A stretch of 14,557 nt of DNA from Deltaproteobacteria bacterium (GTDB lineage Bacteria > Desulfobacterota > DAOWNY01). Positions 1 to 5,774 of this stretch are shown in pieces (position 1 is the stretch's first letter; each line of letters starts with the position of its first letter). The translations under genes and the position numbers were made by a program. Location of the stretch: positions 1 to 14,557 of the forward strand of contig DAOWNY010000016.1 in assembly GCA_030642325.1 (NCBI GenBank), read 5' to 3'. The notes beneath the pieces were generated by a model that ran no database searches, was not told where the DNA came from, and saw only the letters and a list, made by a program, of their open reading frames with translations.

Positions 1-482
1 CACCGCCTGTTCAGTTTTTTTCCGATGATTATAAACCGTTTGCCGTCAAATTTCAGTAAAATTTTTTTATCGATCCGGTCAAGTAAAAACAGGCACCCTG
101 TTACGCAACTTTTGCCAAGATAACATTGCTTTCAAAGCTGTTTGGGTTTTTATTGCTGTGGATTGAAAAAACAGCCACGACAGAAGGCAGGTGCCGTAAA
201 AATAGAGTTTTGGGGATTTTAATCAGGGTTTATTAAAATTACAAGAATGAGATATTAAAAAAAGACGCTATAGCCGGTTTCCAGATAGAAATCCATGACC
301 TTGACGGTATTGCGAGTTATGCTGCAGCCTGCAATCCAGGATAAGTTCAAGCTGTGCGGTTAGCCTTTAGCGGTTAGCTATTAGCCAAAATGATCACAGG
401 ATGTTTTGCTATTACAAATTTTCACCCATTGAAGGATATCCTGTGTAACTTAGCGGGGGGTTAATCATGGGAAAGCAAGAAA
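1..482. other. 5' gap without a confident gene
   Basis: No gene can be supported here. At the left edge three frames are open into the window boundary: + strand frame 3 ends at a TAA at 57-59 with a tail reading FSDDYKPFAVKFQ, + frame 1 stays open to a TAA at 121-123, and a minus-strand frame is open from about position 140 leftwards with no standard start codon. At most one can be real, probably the tail of a gene cut by the window, and I recognise none. A minus-strand 31-codon frame (350 to 255, TTG start) has no ribosome binding site. Positions 358-385 hold a short 7-bp-period repeat. Just upstream of the first gene a G-rich run (455-460) precedes an ATG at 467 in a different frame. Confidence 0.5.
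358..385. repeat. Degenerate 7-bp tandem repeat (TTAGC core), four units
   Basis: Four consecutive heptamers share the last five bases TTAGC: GGTTAGC, CTTTAGC, GGTTAGC and TATTAGC. The first two bases vary. The array lies in non-coding DNA about 100 bp ahead of the FG-GAP gene. It has the same 7-bp period as the otherwise unrelated arrays at 5651-5678 and 5711-5749, which argues for a common process rather than chance. It is too short and has no spacers, so it is not CRISPR. Confidence 0.6.
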
Positions 483-2072
483 TTGTGGCTAAAAATAATT
501 TATTTTTGGGTTGATGTTTATCTCAAGAGATTTATTGCCCGGAATGAAAAGTTTTCCATTCTTTTGTTACTGATCCCGTTGATTGTTTTAATTCCTTCTT
601 TTCTCAAGGCATCCTTTTTTACAAAATATGATCTGAAAGTAAACGGAAAGGTCATCGATATCCTGGTGGACGACCTTAATTTTGACGGCCTCAAGGATCT
701 TCTGGTCATCCATGTTCAAGGCCTTGTTCCCAGGGAAACTCGCTTATTTTCTCTTTTTTGGCAACGGACGGATAACTCCTTTACCGGGGTTCCCGATCAG
801 TCGTGGGAGGTAGATTCCCGGGCAACCGTTGCCGACACTGGAGATGTGGATCCGGCTTGGGGCAAAGAAATAATTTATCTTACGGGCAAAGAAGTTGCCT
901 ATTATCGCCTGGATAAAGATCAATATGAATCCGGCGGGATTACCTTGGTAAAAGCCGAAGCCATGACGGTGTTTCCGGAGAAAGACCACCTGCCGTGCAT
1001 AAATTTTGTACGGGATTGGAATGGCGATGGAAGTGACGATATAGCCGTCTTCAACTTTGGGGAAATTTCCATTTTTATTGCCGAACCGGCCTATGTATTC
1101 AATAAGGTAATACGTCTGACCGTGGAACAGGAAACCTCTTTGTATACTTACAATATCATGAATAAAGGTATTGATTCTGCAATGATCCCTTCTTTCAGTG
1201 CGCTCTATACTTTTCCCCAACTCAGCACTCGGGATCTCAACGGAGACGGCAAAGAAGATCTGGTGGCAATAAGGGAGGATAACCTTACTTACTTCCTCAA
1301 TGTAGAGGGCGGCACTTTTTCCCCGGTACCCCACAAGAAATATTTTAATGTAAGGACAAGAGAGGAAAAAAGAGAAGAGTTTATTAATTTGAGGATGCAG
1401 GTAAATGATCTGGACGGGGATGGCCTGGCCGATGCCGTGGTTTTTAAACAGAGGATCAGGGGGTTGACCAGTTTAACCGGTAAAACCTATATTTTTTACA
1501 ATCATGAAGGAGAGTTCCACGATACCCCCGATCAGTTAATAATTACGGAAGAAGCCGCCTCCATAGCCAGCCTGGCAAGAGATATGGATAATGATGGAAA
1601 ACTCGATCTTATTATGCCCTCTTTTCGATTTGGCGTTACAGCGATCATCAGATATTTTTTGACCAGGCAGATTAAGGTCACATTTCCTGTTTTTTTTATG
1701 CAGGAGGATAAGAGGTATCTCCCCAAGCCCGACATTGAAAGGACGTTGAGATTTAAGATTGATCTTACCGGAAAGTTTAAATTGAGGTTGATAGATATCG
1801 ACGGAGATTTTAACGGCGATGGAATTAAAGATTTGGCCATGGGAACCAATGATAATCAGCTTTCTATTTTTCACGGGTTGAAAAATCCCGGGGAAGTCGG
1901 AAGAATTTTCTCTTTTAAGGCGGAAAGAACCTTGGAGATTAATACGTTAGCCCAATTCAACTCAGGAGATTTAACTGGGGACGGCAGAAGTGACATGATC
2001 TTATTTTATCCACGCAATACTGAGCTTTTAGGGTTAATTAAGGTATTGATCGGGGGAAATAATGATTTTTAA
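483..2072 (+). CDS. Membrane-anchored FG-GAP/VCBS beta-propeller protein
   Basis: The 529-residue product has a short basic N-terminus, one strongly hydrophobic segment at about residues 24-40 (uncleaved anchor or signal peptide) and then a domain exported beyond the inner membrane. The exported part carries recurring calcium-loop motifs of the D-x-N/D-x-D-G-x-x-D type at about residues 64-72, 178-186, 250-258, 308-316, 367-375, 443-450 and 496-504, plus a degenerate one near 118. Seven or eight such motifs spaced 50-75 residues apart are what an FG-GAP (integrin-alpha-like) seven-bladed propeller shows. Such proteins usually bind calcium and mediate adhesion or protein contacts; no enzyme motif is visible. 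The start is the first available codon, a TTG only 19 bases after an in-frame stop at 462-464, with a poor ribosome binding site. A better-placed ATG at 467 is in another frame and ends at 514. No operon partner is evident on either side. The fold assignment is good; the function is unknown. Confidence 0.82.
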   Translation: MWLKIIYFWVDVYLKRFIARNEKFSILLLLIPLIVLIPSFLKASFFTKYDLKVNGKVIDILVDDLNFDGLKDLLVIHVQGLVPRETRLFSLFWQRTDNSFTGVPDQSWEVDSRATVADTGDVDPAWGKEIIYLTGKEVAYYRLDKDQYESGGITLVKAEAMTVFPEKDHLPCINFVRDWNGDGSDDIAVFNFGEISIFIAEPAYVFNKVIRLTVEQETSLYTYNIMNKGIDSAMIPSFSALYTFPQLSTRDLNGDGKEDLVAIREDNLTYFLNVEGGTFSPVPHKKYFNVRTREEKREEFINLRMQVNDLDGDGLADAVVFKQRIRGLTSLTGKTYIFYNHEGEFHDTPDQLIITEEAASIASLARDMDNDGKLDLIMPSFRFGVTAIIRYFLTRQIKVTFPVFFMQEDKRYLPKPDIERTLRFKIDLTGKFKLRLIDIDGDFNGDGIKDLAMGTNDNQLSIFHGLKNPGEVGRIFSFKAERTLEINTLAQFNSGDLTGDGRSDMILFYPRNTELLGLIKVLIGGNNDF

Positions 2073-2114
2073 GCAACATCAAAACAAACAGTAACTACTT
2101 AAGGAGCCGGTAGA

Positions 2115-2158
2115 CGGAATTCAGCCTTTCTTCTCCGGCGAAGAAAGGCTGAATTCCG
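2115..2158. terminator. Long perfect hairpin, possible terminator or palindromic repeat
   Basis: The arms 2115-2132 and 2141-2158 are perfect 18-bp reverse complements; C2133-G2140 extends the stem to 19 bp with a 6-base loop. The stem lies 42 bp after the FG-GAP stop codon. No T tract follows on the + strand, so it fits an mRNA-stabilising 3' structure, a factor-assisted terminator or a mobile palindromic repeat at least as well as a standard intrinsic terminator. Confidence 0.5.
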
Positions 2159-2179
2159 AATTACAATATACTTGTCAAT

Positions 2180-2215
2180 ACTGATGCAAGGTTGGCTGGG
2201 CATACTTGTATCAGT
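2180..2215. repeat. Imperfect inverted repeat
   Basis: The arms ACTGATGCAAG (2180-2190) and CTTGTATCAGT (2205-2215) pair over 11 bp with a single G-T pair around a 14-base loop. It lies between the long hairpin and the consensus promoter. It could be an operator-like dyad or simply a folded spacer; no function is shown by the sequence. Confidence 0.35.
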
Positions 2216-2265
2216 TCAATTCATCGAGTTGAGAATGTCGGTGCACCAGGGAAAAGTCGATGCTA

Positions 2266-2294
2266 TTGACACCTAATGGACTTTGATTTATAAT
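2266..2294 (+). promoter_or_regulatory. Exact-consensus sigma70 promoter
   Basis: TTGACA at 2266-2271 and TATAAT at 2289-2294 are both perfect matches to the housekeeping consensus and are separated by exactly 17 bp. Transcription would begin near 2301. The promoter points to the moxR-like gene about 300 bp downstream, but a terminator-like hairpin lies between them, so part or all of its output may be a short untranslated RNA. Confidence 0.7.
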
Positions 2295-2300
2295 TATCAA

Positions 2301-2416
2301 TTCAAGTGTTAGAGTATTTTCTCAACATGGTTCGTAACAGCTTGGCTTTTAGAGATTACGGCTATTTCAGCGGCAATCAAATTTTAATCCGCCACAGGCG
2401 GATTAAAATTTTTATT
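2301..2416 (+). ncRNA. Candidate small RNA or attenuated leader
   Basis: This stretch of about 115 nt is bounded by a perfect sigma70 promoter on its left and a terminator-like hairpin followed by a T-rich run on its right. It contains no reading frame with a ribosome binding site. It could be a free-standing small RNA or a leader that controls read-through into the moxR operon. The ends are inferred from promoter and terminator geometry only, and I recognise no known RNA family. Confidence 0.35.
2379..2416 (+). terminator. Terminator-like hairpin with T tract
   Basis: The perfect 15-bp arms AAATTTTAATCCGCC (2379-2393) and GGCGGATTAAAATTT (2397-2411) enclose a 3-base loop. The upper stem is G+C-rich and the 3' side runs into TTTTTATT. 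Because the A+T base of the stem is symmetric, it could terminate in both directions. It sits between a consensus promoter and the moxR-like gene. Confidence 0.55.
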
Positions 2417-2598
2417 ACGGTTAAATTTGTGCCGAGACAGTCTATTTCATAAAGCTAAAATAATACTATGATTCTAATGTTTGGTTTGTTTAGGTTGTGG
2501 ATGTTCTATTCATTCTCTTAATGATCCGGTTTTTTGTTAGATGATGAATTTACTCAATATGATGTTGTTTAAAGATAATTTGATTAAGGAGCGAGAAG

Positions 2599-3456
2599 AT
2601 GCACGAGGAAAACCAGATAGGTAAGTATAGTGGTGCTACAAATAGTGGTGCTACAAAATATGTGTTGGACGAGGAACTGGCTAAGATCGTTAACATTTCC
2701 ATGGCGCTGGAAATGCCGCTTTTACTTAAGGGAGAGCCTGGGACGGGCAAAACCATGCTTGCCCATTCCATTTCCGAAAGTCTCAATATGAGATTGATTG
2801 TCCTGAACGTTAAGTCGAGTATGAAGCTGATTGATGCCCTTTATCAGTACGATACCCTAACCCGCCTTAATGATAGTCGGTTTGGAGATTCTTCCAAGGA
2901 TGTCAGTAATATTGAAGATTATATAAGGATGGGAAAAATCGGGCAGTCATTTGTTACTGATGAAAAGGTAGTTCTTCTGATCGATGAGATTGACAAGGCG
3001 GATACCGATTTTCAGGACGATATGCTTGATGTCCTGGACCAGATGGAATTCGATATTATTGAAACAGATAAAACAATTAAAGCGAAATGCCGGCCGGTAA
3101 TAATTATTACTTCCAATGCCAAGAAGGATCTTTCCGATCCTTTTTTAGGCCGGTGTAATTTTCATCACATTGCGTTTCCGGAGCCGGACATGATGAGAGA
3201 TATAGTTAAAGTTCATTTTACTGATATAAGCAAGGACTTGCTTGAAAGTGCGGTCAAAATTTTTTATCGGCTCAGAGGCTTTAGAAGCATAGAGAAACAA
3301 CCGGCTACACGGGAGCTTATTAATTGGATTAGAGCCCTGCGGTCAGATCCTGATTTTCGGGTAAAAGACCTGATCAAGGGAAATGTTCCCTATTTGGGAG
3401 TTCTTTTTAAGAAAAGCCCTGATTTTGCGATCGCCCAGAATAATATTGCCCGGTAA
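2599..3456 (+). CDS. MoxR-type AAA+ ATPase
   Basis: This 285-residue ATPase belongs to the MoxR branch of AAA+ proteins, cytoplasmic chaperone-like machines that typically act with a von Willebrand factor A protein to mature or load cofactors into a target enzyme. Walker A GEPGTGKT lies at residues 45-52, Walker B VVLLIDEID at 124-132, sensor 1 around TSN 171-173, a probable arginine finger near R185 and a sensor-2 arginine in ATRE near 236-239. The length is close to complete for the compact members of the family. AAGGAG at 2586-2591 stands 7 bases before the ATG and fixes the start. A VWA gene follows after 27 bp, the usual partner arrangement. Residues 11-20 are SGATN then SGATK, from an exact 15-bp tandem duplication in the DNA. 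The ATPase assignment is very secure; the substrate is unknown. Confidence 0.93.
   Translation: MHEENQIGKYSGATNSGATKYVLDEELAKIVNISMALEMPLLLKGEPGTGKTMLAHSISESLNMRLIVLNVKSSMKLIDALYQYDTLTRLNDSRFGDSSKDVSNIEDYIRMGKIGQSFVTDEKVVLLIDEIDKADTDFQDDMLDVLDQMEFDIIETDKTIKAKCRPVIIITSNAKKDLSDPFLGRCNFHHIAFPEPDMMRDIVKVHFTDISKDLLESAVKIFYRLRGFRSIEKQPATRELINWIRALRSDPDFRVKDLIKGNVPYLGVLFKKSPDFAIAQNNIAR
2628..2657. repeat. Exact 15-bp tandem duplication inside the moxR-like gene
   Basis: The 15-mer TAGTGGTGCTACAAA occurs at 2628-2642 and again, identical, at 2643-2657. Being a multiple of three, it keeps the frame and adds one five-residue unit to the N-terminal tail ahead of the ATPase core. Its perfection, including third codon positions, indicates a recent slippage event or a slippage-prone site. 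Confidence 0.85.
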
Positions 3457-3483
3457 GAAAACCGGAAGAAAATTAGGTGAATT

Positions 3484-4677
3484 ATGTTTATCAATTTTTT
3501 TTATCTACTGAAAAAAGTGGGAATTCCCGTGTCTCCCACATCCTTTTTAAAATTACAGAAGGCCCTTAGTTTGGGGCTTGTAAACTCCATTGATGATTTT
3601 TATACATCCGCCCGCACAGTGCTTATAAAGAGTGAACGCTATTTTGATATCTATGACCAGGTATTTGCCCATTGCTTCAAGGGTGCGGAGCTTAAGGAGC
3701 CTGATAAATTTGAAATGTCCCAGGTGGTTGAGGCCATGTTGGGAGAGTGGTTGAAAAATCCAAAGGAGCTGGCTGAATTAATGGGGGTGGATGAATCTAC
3801 CCTCAGTAAGATGACCCCCGAAGAGTTGATTAAATATTTCATGGACAAGCTGAAGGAACAGACCGAGCAGCATCACGGTGGTCACAAATGGATCGGAACC
3901 GGAGGAACATCACCGGTGGGGCATTCCGGATACCACCCGGGCGGAATGAGAGTGGGAGGTATTTCACGGAATAAATCGGCGGTTAAGGTAGCCATGGACA
4001 GGAGGTATCGCGATTACTCCCAGGAAGGCCCTCTGACCCAGGCCCAAATGGGTGAAGCGATGAACAGGTTGAAAAATATGGTTCCCTATGGACCCAAAGA
4101 CCAGATCAACATAGATAAAACCATCTATGAGACCATGAAAAATGCCGGGGAAATAGAAATTGTATTTGACCAGAGATCAAAAGATCGGTTGAAGGTTATC
4201 CTGGCCCTGGATAATGGAGGGTGGTCTATGGAGCCTTATATTGCCTTATTGCAGACTATCTTCTTTCACGCCCGCGCCCAGTTCAAGGATCTTAAGATCT
4301 TCTTTTTTCATAATACCATTTACACTAATCTATGGGAAGACCCGCCACGGCGCGATAAACCGGTGCCGGTAGATGAGTTGACTCGTTTTGATCCGGAAAC
4401 CAGGTTTATCATTGTCGGCGATGCGAGTATGTCTTCCTATGAACTCATGGCACACGACGGTTCTATTCATCTCGAAGAGAGATCAGGAAAACCCAGCCTG
4501 GAAAGACTTGCATTCATAGCGGATAATTTTCCCCACGCGGTCTGGCTCAACCCCAAGATGGAGGATGAATGGCCCTATACCAAAACTATTAACCTTGTTC
4601 GGGAGATTTTCCCCATGTTTGAATTAACCCTCGATGGTCTGGAAAAGGCAGTAGCCTCCTTGATGAAGAACAATTGA
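3484..4677 (+). CDS. VWA-domain protein (CoxE-like), MoxR partner
   Basis: The 397-residue protein is probably cytoplasmic: no signal peptide or membrane segment is evident. Residues 1-125 are helical. Residues 130-160 form a Gly/His-rich linker (HHGGH, GYHPGG), and about 235-395 form the von Willebrand A fold. The metal-site region reads DNGGWSM at 243-249, with HNT at 276-278 and GDAS at 312-315. This departs from the canonical D-x-S-x-S but resembles the altered sites I recall from CoxE-like partners of MoxR ATPases. The gene follows the AAA+ gene by 27 bp, with AGGTGA just before the ATG, so the two are almost certainly co-transcribed. By analogy with MoxR/VWA and RavA/ViaA pairs, the protein would recruit the ATPase to a client. 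The histidine-rich linker could bind metal. The client is not identifiable from this window. Confidence 0.85.
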   Translation: MFINFFYLLKKVGIPVSPTSFLKLQKALSLGLVNSIDDFYTSARTVLIKSERYFDIYDQVFAHCFKGAELKEPDKFEMSQVVEAMLGEWLKNPKELAELMGVDESTLSKMTPEELIKYFMDKLKEQTEQHHGGHKWIGTGGTSPVGHSGYHPGGMRVGGISRNKSAVKVAMDRRYRDYSQEGPLTQAQMGEAMNRLKNMVPYGPKDQINIDKTIYETMKNAGEIEIVFDQRSKDRLKVILALDNGGWSMEPYIALLQTIFFHARAQFKDLKIFFFHNTIYTNLWEDPPRRDKPVPVDELTRFDPETRFIIVGDASMSSYELMAHDGSIHLEERSGKPSLERLAFIADNFPHAVWLNPKMEDEWPYTKTINLVREIFPMFELTLDGLEKAVASLMKNN

Positions 4678-4705
4678 CGGGACATATGGTTAAAAGAGTT
4701 GTTCA

Positions 4706-5521
4706 ATGAATCCCTATCAGACCTTATACATCTATGAAATCGAGGGAAAAATTTTTCATGCCGGGAAAATTTTTCAGGAAAATTTTCTGGGATGCTGGCT
4801 GGAAGCCGGTTTTTCTTACCTGTTTTTTTCCGAAGAGAGCAAGGAGAGGGTAGAGGAGTATCTTCGAAAAACCCCCTCTCTCTCTTTTAGATCGGAGACG
4901 GTAATGGATTATCGGAACTGGGAGGCTGGAAAGGAGTTTGAGCCCTTCCGGGTGGGAAAACTTCTGGTGTATCCTTTCTGGGAAGAGGTGGAAAAAGTCG
5001 ATGGTGAACTCTCAATTAAGCTGGATCCCGGGTTGGCCTTTGGTTCGGGAAACCATCCCACTACCAGTAAATGTCTGGAAGGGTTGGTTCGGATATATGA
5101 GGAAGATTCACCAAGGCGGGTCCTGGATCTTGGCTGCGGTAGCGGAATTTTATCCCTAGCTTCGGTCAGGCTGGGGGCGGATACTGTTTTAGCGGTGGAT
5201 AACAACAATCTGGCAGCAGAAACCTCAGAAAGGAACTGTGCTTTAAATGGATTGGAGAATAAGATTCGGGTAGTAGAGGGGGACGCCCTTCAATATCTTG
5301 ACTGGGGTGCTGATCTTCTCATAGCCAACATGTCTTACCCGGTAATTGAGCAATTGCTTAACTGTTTTCATTTTGGCAAAGAAAGGTGGTATCTGATCTC
5401 AGGTCTTCTGAGAACGGAGGTGCAAAAAATTATTGAACGGCTCCCGGAGTTTTCCATCAGGGTGGTCAGGGTATTGAGCGAGAATCTCTGGTTTACCATT
5501 TTAGGAAAAAAGGATGATTGA
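4706..5521 (+). CDS. prmA: PrmA-like ribosomal protein L11 methyltransferase
   Basis: A class I S-adenosylmethionine-dependent methyltransferase of 271 residues. The PrmA signature DPGLAFGSGNHPTT is at 107-120, where classical PrmA usually reads FGTGTHPTT. The cofactor-binding motif I VLDLGCGSG is at 139-147, the acidic motif II VLAVDNN at 161-167 and the catalytic-loop region IANMS at 206-210. PrmA trimethylates lysines and the N-terminus of ribosomal protein L11. At 271 residues it is somewhat shorter than E. coli PrmA, and its N-terminal substrate-binding part (1-90) looks divergent. It follows the VWA gene by 28 bp and probably shares its transcript. It may be the genuine PrmA or a paralogue modifying another protein, so the gene symbol is tentative. 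The methyltransferase family call is strong, the L11 specificity moderate. Confidence 0.78.
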   Translation: MNPYQTLYIYEIEGKIFHAGKIFQENFLGCWLEAGFSYLFFSEESKERVEEYLRKTPSLSFRSETVMDYRNWEAGKEFEPFRVGKLLVYPFWEEVEKVDGELSIKLDPGLAFGSGNHPTTSKCLEGLVRIYEEDSPRRVLDLGCGSGILSLASVRLGADTVLAVDNNNLAAETSERNCALNGLENKIRVVEGDALQYLDWGADLLIANMSYPVIEQLLNCFHFGKERWYLISGLLRTEVQKIIERLPEFSIRVVRVLSENLWFTILGKKDD

Positions 5522-5550
5522 TCGGCAGATCATTTCCCCGATTTTTTTTA
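5519..5550 (+). terminator. Possible intrinsic terminator after the methyltransferase gene
   Basis: ATCGG (5521-5525) can pair with CCGAT (5538-5542), or alternatively TGATC (5519-5523) with GATCA (5528-5532). Eight T residues follow at 5542-5549. The stems are short and one overlaps the stop codon, so the call rests mainly on the T tract and on its position at the end of the moxR operon. Confidence 0.4.
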
Positions 5551-5650
5551 TTGAATCCGGCAAAAAATCTTTGTTGTGGTGATATTTCACGGTTGATGCC
5601 TCAGCTTTGAGGAGTCGGTAAATTGCTGGAGGCCCATGCTTCTTCTTTCT

Positions 5651-5678
5651 ATTCCGGATTCCGGCTCCTGAATTCTGG
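5651..5678. repeat. Degenerate 7-bp tandem repeat (ATTCCGG type)
   Basis: Four heptamers follow one another: ATTCCGG twice exactly, then CTCCTGA, then ATTCTGG. The period is 7 bp, as in the GTGAAC array 32 bp downstream and the TTAGC array near the left edge. The array is confined to the gap between the methyltransferase and M48 protease genes. Confidence 0.5.
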
Positions 5679-5710
5679 ATAGAGTTACATTAATTCATTG
5701 AATAAAAACC

Positions 5711-5749
5711 GTGAACTGAGGACTGTGAACTGTGAACGGTGAACGGTAG
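5711..5749. repeat. Degenerate 7-bp tandem repeat (GTGAACN type), five units
   Basis: Five consecutive heptamers run GTGAACT, GAGGACT, GTGAACT, GTGAACG, GTGAACG, followed by a partial unit GTAG. Four of the five begin GTGAAC. The array ends only 15 bp before the ribosome binding site of the M48 protease gene, so it would lie in its 5' untranslated region or promoter. It is not CRISPR-like: there are no spacers and the units are far too short. Confidence 0.7.
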
Positions 5750-5774
5750 TATGTATAATTTATAAAGGAGGGTC

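Larger units (their letters stand above)
2073..2598. other. 526-bp structured intergenic region
   Basis: This gap separates the FG-GAP gene from the moxR-like gene. It contains no supported protein gene. It holds, in order, a 19-bp perfect hairpin (2115-2158), an 11-bp hairpin with one G-T pair (2180-2215), an exact-consensus promoter (2266-2294) and a terminator-like hairpin (2379-2416). A 41-codon frame at 2327-2452 lacks a ribosome binding site and runs straight through the terminator hairpin, so I do not call it. I see nothing distinctive between 2453 and 2585 apart from A+T richness, which may hide a second promoter closer to moxR. Confidence 0.6.

Noticed and set aside
255..350. 31-codon minus-strand frame with TTG start
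   Set aside because: It lacks a ribosome binding site and is very short; its protein-like look alone is not enough.
744..1334. 196-codon minus-strand frame inside the FG-GAP gene
   Set aside because: The + strand frame shows regular calcium-loop repeats; the antisense product has no coherent motif.
2327..2452. 41-codon + strand frame beginning with ATG downstream of the consensus promoter
   Set aside because: It has no ribosome binding site and passes through a perfect terminator-like hairpin; the sequence is better explained as untranslated RNA.
5711..5749. Possible CRISPR or direct-repeat operator array
   Set aside because: The units are 7 bp and contiguous, without spacers, and no cas gene is present.
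5754..5759. TATAAT just before the M48 protease gene
   Set aside because: No acceptable -35 hexamer is found at 16-18 bp, and transcription from it would start inside the ribosome binding site.
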